Source of the DNA: Talinum fruticosum
Taxonomy: Eukaryota > Streptophyta > Magnoliopsida > Caryophyllales > Talinaceae
Length of the DNA: 64,000 bases
Assembly (NCBI GenBank): GCA_021018815.1
Contig: JAITYX010000049.1
Span: 1,922,001-1,986,000 of the forward strand
Direction: 5' to 3'
Part shown: piece after piece, positions 49,381-60,777 of the stretch
Layout of the letters: the number at the start of each line of letters is the position of its first letter
Position numbering within the stretch: position 1 is the stretch's first letter
The notes under the pieces: model-generated
Databases searched by the model: none
Seen by the model: the letters and a program-made list of their open reading frames with translations, nothing else
Told to the model about the DNA's origin: nothing
Position numbers and translations under genes: made by a program

Positions 49381-49940
49381 TAAGCCCTTGACGGCGATCC
49401 CTGCCCTCCCTCCGCCGCGCCCAAGTTCATCGCCACAATCTTACCGGCGCCGGCATACCTCTCGTCCTTCCTCTTCCACTCACACCCCTTCCCCTTCCTA
49501 GGCGGACACCATGCACCGTGTCACGATTCCAAAGTCTGCCAGATTCTTCTTCTTGCTTGGGTTTTTCACTTTCATTTTCTTACTTTTACTTCCCTTGTTT
49601 GTCCGGACATCGAATGTGTAAACTTGTACTTTTTTCCTTCTCATTCTGTTTTCTTCGAAAGGCAAGGGGGAGAAGAATTAGTTTTATAGATATCCTGTTT
49701 AGGGGAGATTTTAAGCTTTTGAGTTATTCTCTAACTCTTTGTAATTATTCTTTGAATTAATGCAATCTCTATGCTTCTCACTTCTATATGCATCATTTAC
49801 TCTACTTACTTGCTTTCATTGATATCCGAGTGATTATATTCTAAGTACTTGCTAGCATACAAATATCTCCGCCTCTACTTCTCTAAGTATGAAATGGCTC
49901 ATATCTAAGTATGGAATGCCTTTCATCAAAAAGGGGAGAT
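49381..49940 (+). promoter_or_regulatory. Element 3 post-pol remainder and polypurine tracts
   Basis: The post-pol tail resumes after the nested LTR (GATCCCTGCCCTCCCTCCGCC matches element 1 near 4310). Polypurine words follow: GGCAAGGGGGAGAAGA near 49662, AGGGGAGA near 49700, and CAAAAAGGGGAGAT at 49927-49940 directly before LTR E. No gene is seen. Confidence 0.7.
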
Positions 49941-51438
49941 TGAAGACTCAAACCGCTTTTAAGATTGTTTTCCGAGTTAGAACCTAGACTCAGTCATACA
50001 AAGTCATTTATGAATTCCATCTAGGATTCAGATTTATATTGAGTCTATCTGTGTTAAAGTTTTGATTTCAAGTCATTCCTCGCACCTTAGAATATTTGCT
50101 AAGTTGAGAGATCACTTATTCCGTGCTTTACGATATTGTTCGTGCATATCTTTGATTGACTCAGATTACGTCATTTAGATTCCGAGTCATAGTCATCACT
50201 CGAAATACTTCATATTTCTAGATTCATTCACTCCGATATTCTTATTCGACTTGAACGTATGATAGTTCAACAGAGATAAAATTTGAGTCATTAGACTCAG
50301 AATATTTCTATTCGTTTCGACCTAGATAATTATTGCTTGAATATTTTATTTATTATATTATCTGCGTCTAACAATGGACCAAAGTATTTTTATACTTTGA
50401 GAACCACAAGTTGACTTGCTTTTGTAGATTACTTGTTCGAAGCAATCATGATTTTTAAGCTACAAAAGCAACCGACTTCGATGTCTAATCGCCAGCCAAT
50501 AGGAGCCGTTTTCCTATTTCTAGTCAAAGCCCCATACACTCGCGTCGAAGCTGTCTGCTACCATAATTGGAAATCTGAAAGCACCATACTAAACGGCAGC
50601 TTGCACCATACTTCTCATATTACGCAAGTGGTTTTGGGACTTCCAAGAAGAACGAAGACCGTTACTTCAACGTTTACACCTCAACGAGTATTTTCCGAAA
50701 GACTCGGAAAATCACTCAAAACGGTCACTACGGGTCCTCTACTAAGAAGATGGACTTAACGGCTACTTTGCCTGGATATCTATAAAAAGAAGCCAACGTA
50801 CAAGACTTGCAAGATAAGAGAGAAAACCGTACATATTGTCAATACACAAACTTGTGCAAAGCATTCTTGTAACCATTCTTAGTCTTCAAACCTACAACTC
50901 CTACTCGTAATTCCGTATATTCCGAGTTGTAAGAGCTTGTACTTAGATACAAACAAAAACTCATCTTACTTTCTGAGTAAGGGTCCCTTGACTAAGTCTG
51001 TAAGGGTTAACTCAGCTTAGTTGTCCCTAGCTGTAAAGGGTATCTCAGCTAGGAAGTACTAGATCGAGATAAGGGAACTTCTAAGTCTAGGAAAAACTTG
51101 TAAGAGTTGTCTAAGGGAGCAGCTCGGGTTCGTCAAGTTCACGGTATTTTGTGGACTCAAAATAGTGGATTTGACTTCGTGCTTGGATTAGCACGGTCCG
51201 TGGTTTTCTGCCCTAGGAGGGTTTCTATGTAAATCTCCGAGTGTTCACTTTCCGAGCTCATTCTAGACCCGGACTTTCTTAAGTCTGTATTCGAGTGACT
51301 ATATTCGACTCCCAAACGGACTCGGAATTCACTTACGCTTCTATTCTGAGCCAAATAGCTTAATTTTCTAAGAAATTCTTCATCACCCTATTCACCTCCC
51401 CTCTAGGGTGACTTTACCTCTCCAAGAGCGAACTTTCA
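49941..51438 (+). repeat. 3' LTR of copia element 3 (LTR E)
   Basis: It is co-linear with LTR D. The palindrome is at 50390-50409 and TATAAAAAG at 50781-50789. Differences from LTR D concentrate in CG-containing words, for example GACTCGACC in D against GACTCAGTC in E. It ends AACTTTCA, followed by AAACT. Confidence 0.93.
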
Positions 51439-51443
51439 AAACT

Positions 51444-52152
51444 CACCTTAATGAGTATGACTATAGCTAAGTTCTTATTGTTTGTTGTATTCTTAAACCT
51501 TCCTTCTACCCCTTTACCTTAGTTCTTGACTTTATCTTTAGTCAAGATGTTTAATAATGAAGGTTGAAACTTGGAATAAGGGAGGTTGAAGCTTGATGTC
51601 GCTCTCTCTCTCTCTCTCTATTTGGAGCTATTGAATTTTTGTTTCTAGAAAAATGGGCCAAGATCCCTGATTTAAGGCTCACATTTGGTTTGTCCCCTAG
51701 ATTTGGAGTGGGCATAATGATTGTGAGGCATGAAGACTTGGAGCTATGAGGCTAGAGATGTAGATTGCAGTAGTAGGCAAAGAAAAATGGAGTAAGCAAT
51801 CAAACTTTTTCTTGGCCTAAGTATTGAGGTTTTTAGATGTTTAGACCTTAGGATGATTATTGTGATGTGGTTAAATGAATTGGTGATTATTTTAGGATCA
51901 ATAATCCCCTTCTTATTTATTCTAAACATACTTGTAGGTCCAATAAATATTTTACTAAGCTCACTCTTCATATCATTCCCAACTAAATTGGTTCATCAAC
52001 TAAAAAACATGTACCTAAATATATATGTATATTAAGTAGCATAATATATGATTTTTTTATATAACCAATTATGAATTAAGTTACTTATTATATAGATCAC
52101 ATATATTAACCAAATATTTTTGCTTAATATTTCTTTTAGTTCAGGCGTCACA
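51444..52152 (-). repeat. gypsy LTR, last fragment (3' LTR of the second gypsy element)
   Basis: From about 51600 it aligns with 11641-12240 and ends GGCGTCACA at the boundary with a polypurine tract (minus strand). A CT run is at 51601-51620. It ends the LTR that appears to begin at 16644. In that reading the LTR serves as 5' LTR of the left internal region and 3' LTR of the right one. Confidence 0.65.
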
Positions 52153-53070
52153 TTTTCTCCCACTTCAAAGGAGTTTTGTCCCCAAAATTCACGTACGTAA
52201 CAAAACAAGATTATGATACTTTTGTCGCAACTTGTGTTCCACCTCCCATGTTGCTTCCGCAACATTGTGATGCTTGTAATCTTACTTCAATGTTCTCGAC
52301 TTCGTCCACCATTTCATTATTTAACTCAACTTTAGACATTTATATTTTGTTGACTTCATTCAAACGAAAATGTGTTCTCGCATCATCATCCGTGGAGTGC
52401 TCTGTAAGGCGTCATCCTAATGCTTTTACAATGACTATTGTTGTAGGTGAACTCAAGAGGTGGTAGATTACAGTTCCAATTCCCTTTACAATCTAGTATG
52501 AAAATATAGCACGCACACTCATATATATCTAATCTGTAAGTATAACGTTTGAAGAAGACCCATCGGGGTTGAGATGAACAAATCATACTCGTCTCTATTG
52601 ACATACAAGATAATTTAGAGGCTGTCTCGAGGGTCACAAATGAATGCGATGCCCCGGGATTAAACAAGGCATGGACATATACGTTTACAATGAGAAGAGT
52701 ACCTGAGATCATGCCATTAGGATCCTCTTCCGTAGTCATCACAAATACTCGATCATGACTCTAGGATCTTCCTTCTAAGCCTCTAGGAATAATATGTGGT
52801 CCTCTACCTTGAGGTACTCGCTGAAGAAGTTAGGGGACGAGGTCCTAGTTCTCCTTGTGTCCCTTGAGTTGTAAAGTTGACATTTGGACACCGAGCGATT
52901 TTGTGTCCCAATTCTCCACATCTGTAGCATGCTCCTAACGGGGCATTACAAAAGTACATAAATTTATGGTGACGTGCAACCTCCAAGATATTGATGGATG
53001 AGTTGTGTCGACCCTTTGTGATGACAATAACCACCTGAAAAGATGTCCTTGCCAAATGCTTGGACACCAA
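52153..53070 (-). pseudogene. Second gypsy internal region: integrase end, protease, zinc knuckle
   Basis: On the minus strand, right to left: part of gag, then the zinc knuckle CYRCGELGHKIARC (about 52890-52935, CX2CX4HX4C complete), protease with VHALFNPGASHSFV (52386-52742 frame; NPG instead of DSG), then the same junction into the integrase end (NLPPLEFTYNNSHCKSIRMT) and the tail before the LTR. No copia LTR interrupts GTAATCTTAC near 52278, so it is the empty-site counterpart of 12369-13796. The right part of gag is missing, replaced by MULE sequence from about 53070-53160. Confidence 0.78.
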
Positions 53071-53099
53071 CTACTTTTTATTTTATATAACTTTTTCAA

Positions 53100-55123
53100 C
53101 CAAATATTCTCTCGTACATTGATATTATGAAATAAACCTATTAGAAAGATAGGAGATCAACAATTAGAACATAATAATGAATGTAATGCACCTTTTACAA
53201 TTTGCAATGCATCTTTTTATAGTTGCAGTGAACATTTTTAAACACATAATATTTGCAAAAATGAAGCTATAAATTAGTAGGAAGTTATACATGTTCCAAT
53301 AATGGTTAAAATCTAACTCTGTATCATAATGCATAAGGACATGGTTAAACTTGTCAACAAAATGATTTAGGCTTCTTAAATTTCTAATATGAAGTTTTGA
53401 ATTTTCAATTAGATGGAATAAACACAATTTGTGTTTTGCTCGAGGAAAGACCGTTCTTATGCCTGCAACAATTGATGGTGCTTCATTAGTCATAATTGTT
53501 GTCGGGTGTCTTTCCCCATTGACTTTAAGAATGTTTGAAATAGTCAAATGAATGATTCAATCCTCTCATTCAATATGAATCCACATCCAAACATAATGTT
53601 TTTTATGTGGTGATTCTTACCAACGAATGGTGCACAAATCATTTTATACTTTTTCGTCCTATATGTAGTGTCAAAAATCACGACATCTCCAAAAAGGTCA
53701 TAGTCTTCTTTCATTGCCGCAACCCTCCAAAAAGGGAAACTAAGTGTGCTCCATCACCCAACTCAAAATCATAGTAGAAGTTATTGTCTTCAACCTTCCT
53801 CTACTTCAACTTCTCAAGCGAGTGTATTAGAGTCGGTGTCATCCAAATACTTTTTTCGGCATCAAGACTATTGTATGCATCCTTAGTAGTGAATCCTAAT
53901 GGAGGAGAACCACCTACCTCTTTCTTGAGGTATATTAGTGCATCGGTAACTTTTATACCACATTCTTAGAGTAGTTTTAATAACTTTAATTGAGGTTTTG
54001 CTACTTTTCTTTGTGATCTCAAAAGATGTCACCTCTTTGGTTGCAAAATGGATGGTTGTGGATCTTGTCATGCCTTGTAAGTGTCCATTTCCCATTTTTA
54101 TCAATGGAACTAATGCTTTACAATTAACCCTGGTTGCTTTGTTTACATATGCTCCGGTGTCGAATTCATTAGTATTCACATACTTTGTTCCATGTTTATT
54201 GCATACATATCTTTTCATGCATATTCCACTCCCATCAGTCCTTGGCCTCGTTTTCTATCGACGGATGCTAAATCCAACTTGTATTGTATGCTTGTTATAC
54301 AAATTATATGCCTCTTGCTCACTTTTTACCGTTTGCCCAATTATTTTAGTATCATAATTCTTTGTGAATAGTTGGATGATTAGGTCTTGATTTTCAAGCA
54401 CTGAGGCTAGAAATACAAAATTATTTTTCAGTGAATATTTTGTATTATATAGGGAATCTTTTTAATTATACAGTGAACTTTTTTCAATATAAATCATGAC
54501 TTTAAAAACATAATGCCTAAACTAGCAAGTAACTTTTTTCCTGAACATTTTTTGATTTGCAGTGAACATTTTTTATTATGCACGGAACCTTCTTGATTAT
54601 GTAGTGAACCTTTTTTTATTTATGCTTAAATATGCATATATAATATTCATTTGCTTAAACATGTGAATATTTCTTGTGTTTTCATGCAATGAAGCAAAGA
54701 ATTGGATCTTACCTTCATTAATGATTATTTCGTTTGCTTGATTATCATCCTCGAGTATCGTCATCGGTATCGTGATCCGAGTCAACATTTAAAACATTAA
54801 GTTCATATATAATGCAACATTCTTTCTCATTACCTATAAAAATTTGGTTGGGGAATTTCATCAAACACCTTGAGTGCAATTTAATATTCAAGAAATATTA
54901 ATGAACATAAAGTACTATGATGTTTAGAAATTCAATATAAAATATACGGTTCATTGTTTTGAAGAGTTTCTTGAATATTATCTTCAATTGAATCAATCCG
55001 GTCATCATATTCAACACTAATGAAGCTTACTTCTCCAACTATGGAGCACTCTTGTTCATCCTTCTTTTCTTCTGTAAGATTCATGAGATTACTATTCATC
55101 ATGTTAATATTCGATTGAATCAA
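53100..55123 (-). pseudogene. FAR1-related MULE transposase, decayed
   Basis: Minus strand. 53883-54218 holds the FAR1-type DNA-binding domain (MKRYVCNKHGTKYV, then TRVNCKALVPLIKMGNG). Just upstream (about 54240-54330) is an EQEAYNLYNKHTIQVGFSIRR-like segment with a stop after it. About 53575-53650 reads APFVGKNHHIKNIMFGCGF, and 53164-53547 the MULE core (NGERHPTTIMTNEAPSIVAGI, then AKHKLCLFHLIEN). These are the conserved blocks of Mutator/FAR1 transposases, with the DD-E-type core degraded. Two upstream short frames (54597-54788, 54932-55123) may be the N-terminus. Many stops and frameshifts are present. Terminal inverted repeats were not found. Confidence 0.75.
54425..54620. repeat. Degenerate 21-23 bp repeats around CAGTGAAC
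   Basis: Words such as CAGTGAATATTTTGTATTATA, TAGGGAATCTTTTTAATTATA, CAGTGAACTTTTTTC, CAGTGAACATTTTTTATTATG and TAGTGAACCTTTTTT follow one another. A related word is near 53220. No coding potential. Confidence 0.6.
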
Positions 55124-55261
55124 TATAGGTTTTGGGAAGATGAATTCGAAAAACTATTGATTGAGGGAAGAGCTCTAGAAAATTTATTGATTGAGGTTGG
55201 AGACGAATTCTGGAAAATACGTTGATTGAGTTTGTGTTTGCTGCTGTTCTTTAATTACATG

Positions 55262-55448
55262 GTGTTTTAATTACACGGTGGGTCACGTCTATATGGTAAT
55301 ATTTATAAAATATATAGACTTTGTATTTAATATGGGCTAGGGATGTATGATGCAACATATATATGTGTTTTAATTACATGTGGGCAGCATAGTATTTATA
55401 AAATATATTGGGCTTGTATTTAATATGGGTTGCAGGTGTATGATGCAA
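55262..55448. repeat. Tandem duplication of about 90 bp
   Basis: Both units run GTGTTTTAATTACA, TATTTATAAAATATAT, TTTAATATGGG, GTATGATGCAAC. Unit 1 is about 55262-55347 and unit 2 about 55363-55448. Unit 2 has lost some bases near the start. The duplication lies between the MULE remnant and a GA-rich stretch. Confidence 0.7.
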
Positions 55449-56402
55449 CTACACCCGATTGTACGAGGGAGGCATTGGGACACAAAGGGTGTCAGCAATA
55501 GAGGAGAAAGGGGAAAGAGAGAGAGAGGGCGGCTGGTGGAGAAAGTAGAGAAACATTAGTGTCTCACAACTTTGGTGATAGAGAAGAAAGGGAGAGGAGA
55601 GAGAGAGGAAAGGCCAACCGAGGGAAGAGAGAGAGGCCAACGACAAAAACGGTATAGGGATAAGAGGAGAGAGAGGGGCTAGCGAGAAGAAAGAGAAGCG
55701 AGAATAAAAGGATAGCAGGGAGTGAGGAGAGGGAGATCAATGGTAATAGTTGGAGGGGGACGACAACGAGTAGCAGTATAAGGTTAGAAACTCACATTTT
55801 CTTCCTTTGAATCTCAACTTTTCTTAGATTTTATTTTTGTTCTTCTTCATCGTGTTGTTTGCTCCGAACATCGCCATCTCTCGGTTGGCAGTAGTGATTG
55901 TTTTGATTCTATTGGAGGATGGTGAACATGTGACGGCGAGGGCGACAACGATAAGAAGTTGCAGCCATGGTGTATTGGAGGTAAATTGTCATCCTCTCTT
56001 TCGGACAATCAACTTATCTTTGTTTTTTGTTCTTTCTCCCATATGTCATCTTTTTCTCTTAATTAATTCTTAACTTTGAAGGCCTCCTTTCCCTCTCTCT
56101 ATTTTAAATCTTAGAATTCAAAGAAGACAATTACTTTTATATTCCATTCTAAACCTGCAATTGCGTAACTACTTAAAATTATGTGAAACAAGGGGAAAAC
56201 GGATATTAAGAACACAAGCATAGAACACGGGAAATTTTAGATGATAACTAGATCAGGTACATCTTTGAGTACATATTTATTTTCTTTTTCTATTTAAGTT
56301 CTATTTTGGTATAATGCAAAGGTAATGTGGCTCTTTTGAATATTAATGAGAAATCAAAGACTTTGTGTCATACGAGGTTTTAATTGATCGGAGAGAACAT
56401 AG
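55449..56402. other. Non-coding, GA-rich then AT-rich
   Basis: 55480-55740 is strongly purine-rich (GAGAGAGAG words). The rest is AT-rich. Short frames such as 55837-56073 have no recognised motif. No supported gene. Confidence 0.5.
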
Positions 56403-57023
56403 TAGGGGTGAGCACAATTAATGGGTATTCTAGAACCGGACTGGAACCGATCAAATGGGTAAGGTTCGAAACCGGACTCGGAACCAGTTAAATGGTTCCG
56501 GGTAAGGTTCCTAAAATTTAGCTCTGTTCCAAAATCAAACACTAAAACCGAAACACTGGAACCGTTAAAACAGATCATGTTTCTAGGATTTTCAGCTTTC
56601 GGTTTGTAAACACAAGACCCATGTAATTTTAAGTTCGGTTAGTTTGTGGTTCGTGATATGTACTCTTTAAATGCAAAGAGAAGTAGAAATTGATGTTTTA
56701 CTTCTTGTTTCCTTTTTCTTAGTATGTTTACGTTCTCTTCTAACTCTTCCTATGGCAAATTAATTTGCTTTTTATTAATGCTTCAAATGTAATTAATCCA
56801 ATAATATATAATTTTTAACGCCTTAAAAAATTTCATAAAAATAATGGTATAGACAGAGTACCCTGAAACCATAACCGGATCCCGAGGTTCAGGTTCAAGT
56901 TCCTGAAATTCGGAGCCGATCAAACACGTTCCGGTTCGGGTTCCTAAAATTCAGGAACTGGTCAAATAGAGTCACATTCGGGTTTTCGGTTTTGGGACGA
57001 GTACATGAAATCGCTCACCCTTA
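56403..57023. mobile_element. hAT-like short inverted-repeat element (621 bp)
   Basis: It begins TAGGGGTGAGCA and ends CGCTCACCCTTA, giving an 11-base inverted repeat with one mismatch. The interior repeats CGGTTC/GGTTCCGGGT-type words on both flanks, giving partial fold-back symmetry. This TAGGGGTGAGC class of plant repeats is usually assigned to hAT-type non-autonomous elements. I could not define an 8-base target duplication; ACATA occurs on both sides. It has no coding capacity. Confidence 0.6.
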
Positions 57024-58834
57024 CATAACAACGAGTGGCAACCTCAGCAACAAGGTGATGGTTGTGATAGTGGTGTGAAGACTTAGATTCTAACTCTAAG
57101 TCATTCCGAGTACCACGTGAACATTCAAGTATAAATCTTATCTCTCCTAAGTTTTGATTTCAAGTCATTCGAGTGTTATAAAAACTCTCGTATAAGTTTT
57201 CATTCATTTCGATTGACTCAAAATCACATTATTATATATCTTTTACACTAATGTTTCGACTCACTCGGACATCACTCGGAACTATCGCATGCTCGAATAT
57301 TTTCTTTAACACTTTTATTCTTAGTATCGACTACATATTTCAACGCAAAATGAATTACAGTATTAATTCCTTTTTCTAAATCAGTTTGTTTCTTTTAGAA
57401 TTATTTGTCCAAATCAAGTTGTTATACTCGATGATTCTATTCTTTTTAAGTTGATCATCCTTAAGATTAACTCGATGGAATTTGAGTATATTGAATATTA
57501 GACTCAAAAATTCCACTTTTCTAGGCCTAAGATAATTATGCACTTAATTATCTTAATTTAATTATTATTTTTGCCTAATTTTGGACCAAAGTATTTTATA
57601 CTTTGAGAACCAAAGTGGTTTACTTTTGTAAGTTATTCAAACGAGGTTATCTCATTTTTCAAATACAAAAGTAGTTGGCTTCTAGTCGTTAATCACCAGC
57701 AGACAAGCTTTATCTACTTCTAACAAGGCTCGGACATCGTGTCAAGGTTGTCTGTTTCCAAAACTAGAAAACTCCAACGCTAGGCTCAACAGTGGTTTCC
57801 ACCTTGCTTTTCGGACATCACCAATTGACTGGAGTACCTCTTAGAGCCAAGAGCCGTTACACAATGTTCACATCCCAACATATCTTTTCCTAGTGACTCG
57901 GAAGAGCCGTTACAACAGACTAGTCAAAGATTTCTGTTCGTAACCAAGACTCAATGGTCACTCTGCTTGGTCATCAATAAATAGAAGCCACTTCACAAGA
58001 CTTGAAGATTGCTAGAATCATTGTTGAACATTATTGCAAAACACATTACTTGAGCAAAAGTCATTGTTTTCATATTCAATCTTCTACTTACAACTCCGAG
58101 CTTATAATTAATATTTTCTCGAGTTGTAAAGTCTTCTAATCAGTTACATACTTTTCTTACTTTCTGAGTAAGGTCCCTTGACTGAGCTATAAGGGTTAAC
58201 TCGGTTAGGAAGTACTAGATCGGATAAGGGAACTTCGAGTCAAGGAAAACATTATAAGGAATTGTCTAAGGGAGCAATTCTGGTAGATTTAGTCCTATGT
58301 ATTTTGAGGATTCAAAATAGTGGATTTAACTTAGTGCTTGGATGTAACGCCCCAATACGTAACCACATAAATAAATAATTAACAGCGGAAGACTTGTAAA
58401 TTGGGAGACGTTACCGCCGTTTTCGGAATGAAAACAAGGCAAATTCATCCGAGCAAATTAATTATTCAAACAATTTATGTAACAATCCAACCCAAAATTT
58501 TTTTTTCTTTACGTAAAATGAAACTTTTAAAATGTCAAGGATTAGCTGGAGAGGAATCATGAGCCAAGAGACCAAGGAAAGGACAAGCATGTGTGGGTCA
58601 AGACGAACAGCCATACATCACTTTTTCTTACTAGCATTATCGTTTCCTTCCTCTTTAAGCTTTAGGCGTGATTGTGAATAGTCCGCTATGCGCTCGATTT
58701 CCTAAAAAAATTTTAAAACATAAAATAATAGATGTGTGAGCTAGAAGCTCGATACGTTACTCTTATAAAATAAAATCATAATTTAGGTACTCTTAAATCA
58801 TGCATATCTTAAATTATTTTTCTTGAATATATAG

Positions 58835-60417
58835 TGAAGACTCGGACTCCGCTCAACGCATTTCGAGTTGTATTAAAAGAATCGGTATACGAATCTCTTA
58901 TTCATAGAGTTTTGATTCTAAGGCATTCTCCACTTTTTAGAAACTTTTATGAGTGATATGATATATCTACTCTAAGTGTTACATCATTTACTTCATGAAC
59001 TTCTTGCCTATTTCTTAGTGACTCGTAAAACGGATATGTGTGTCTTACTCATTTCCGAGTCTCTCATTCCTCGATTTATCGCATGCCGATTAGACTAGCT
59101 TTCCGCTCAGGACTCGACTTCATGATATATGTCCTATTCTATTGGAGTCGGTGCTTTTATTCCGAATCGTGCTTAGTCTATATCAAGTTATCTCACTCGA
59201 TATTCTTTATATAACTTGATTCTTTGCTCGGATTAGCTCGATGGAATTTTGAGTTACATGTATATTAGACTCGGAAAATTCCATTCTCTTTCTCACTCGG
59301 ATAATTAGTTGTTTATGTATCTTAATTATTTTATTATCTCGTATCTAATCTTGGACCAAAGTATTTTATACTTTGAGAACCAAAATTGATTTACTTTTGT
59401 AGGTTATTTAAACGAGGATACACTTTTCAAAGTACAAAAGTAACCGGCTTCAAAATGTCAAATCACCAAGCAGACATGACTTTTCACCTTCTCTCGCTCC
59501 AGTCCCGTAAGATTGTGTCGTGGCCGTCTGTTTCCAAATCTGGAAAACTGGAACGCTAAGCTTAACGGTGGTTTCCACCTTATCTTTCAAGACACCGCCA
59601 ATGGTTTTGGGACTTCCAAGAGAGTTTAAACCATTGTCCAACGTTCACATTACAACGGATACTTTCTGAATGACTCGTAAAGCTTCGTCAACGGTCACAA
59701 AGAATTCTCGTCAGCGAGATGAAGATAAAGGCTACTCGCCTGGTCATCTATAAATAGAAGCCACCTCACAAGACTTGAAGATTGCCGAACTTATTGTTAA
59801 TACATGCACTTGAGCAAAGTCATTGTATTTATTCTCAATCTTCTACTTACAACTCCTATTCCGTAATTCATTACTTTCTAAGTTGTAAGGTCTTGTACCT
59901 AGTTACAAACACTTTCTTACTTTCTCTGTAAGGTCCCTTGACTAAGTTGTAAAGGTTAACTCAGCTTAGTTGTCCCTAGCTGTAAGGGTTATCTCAGCTA
60001 GGAAGTACTAGATCGGATAAGCGAATTTCGAGTCTAAGAAAACTTATATAGAGTTGTCTAAGGGAGCAACTCAGGTTCGATCAGTTCACGGTATTTTGTG
60101 GACTCAAAATAGTGGATTTGACTTCATGCTTGGATTAGCACGGTCCGTGGTTTTCTGCCCCAGGAGGGTTTCCCGTAATCTCTAAGTGTTTTCTTTCTAA
60201 GTTCATTCTAAACTCGGACAGCTCTCAAAGCTTCGCTTAATCGCTTCTTTACCCTTGACGACTTTTCCGAGTCCATACCTTTCGACTTTGCTCGTTGACT
60301 CGGAACTCCGTCTCTGTCTTGTCTTTGGCAAAAGAGCTAAAGTTTCCAGGAAAAACTTGCATCACCCTATTCACCCCCACTCTAGGGTGACTCAAACTCT
60401 CCCCGAGCAAACCTTCA
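58835..60417 (+). repeat. Solo copia LTR (LTR G, 1583 bp)
   Basis: It runs TGAAGACTCGGAC to AACCTTCA. The palindrome is at 59357-59375, TATAAATAG at 59749-59757, and the CACCCTATTCACCCCC end word near 60364. It is flanked by TATAG on the left and TACGG on the right, only 3 of 5 matching, so the duplication is decayed or the LTR arose by recombination between different copies. No internal copia DNA follows. Confidence 0.88.
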
Positions 60418-60544
60418 TACGGTTTGCAAACTTGTCAATGGCTGATTTGCTTTGCTCGATTTAGCCAAACTTAAGACCCGTCTCGTGAAACATTCAATCA
60501 TGGGATCCGACTCCTAGGTTCATTGAACCATAAGGCGATCGGCT

Positions 60545-60777
60545 ATGAACAATTGAACGATTAAACGGTTAAATGATTAACGATTCCGTGAACAATTAAA
60601 CGATTAACGATTCTGTTCACAATTAAACAATTAACGATTATGTTCACAACTTAATGATTAACGATTACGTGAACAATTGAACGATTAACGATTACTGTTC
60701 ACAATGGAACAATTAACGATTCTCGTGAACAATTGAACGATTAACGGTTCTATGAACAATTGAACGATTAACGGTTT
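60545..60777. repeat. 27-bp tandem repeat, about eight units
   Basis: Units share CAATTGAACGATTAACGATT. The hexamer at the unit start alternates between GTGAAC (60578, 60668 and others) and its reverse complement GTTCAC (60609, 60640, 60697). No coding potential. Confidence 0.85.

Larger units (their letters stand above)
38082..51438 (+). mobile_element. Complete Sirevirus-like Ty1/copia element 3 with TSD AAACT, carrying a nested LTR
   Basis: The LTRs are 1495 and 1498 bp, flanked by perfect AAACT duplications (38077-38081 and 51439-51443). Internal order matches element 2: primer site, gag, pol, TATA-bearing spacer, post-pol region, polypurine tracts. The LTRs differ from LTRs A-C by sequence and length, so this is a sister subfamily. 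A 2672-bp TGTAAC...GTTACA unit (46709-49380) sits in its post-pol region. Without it the element would be about 10.7 kb. Confidence 0.93.

Noticed and set aside
58479..58500. A second TGTAAC word (TGTAACAATCC) as another LTR start
   Set aside because: No matching end with a duplication was found, and six bases are too common to support an element.
60545..60777. CRISPR-like or satellite array
   Set aside because: Units abut without variable spacers, the genome is a plant, and the array is too short for a centromeric satellite.
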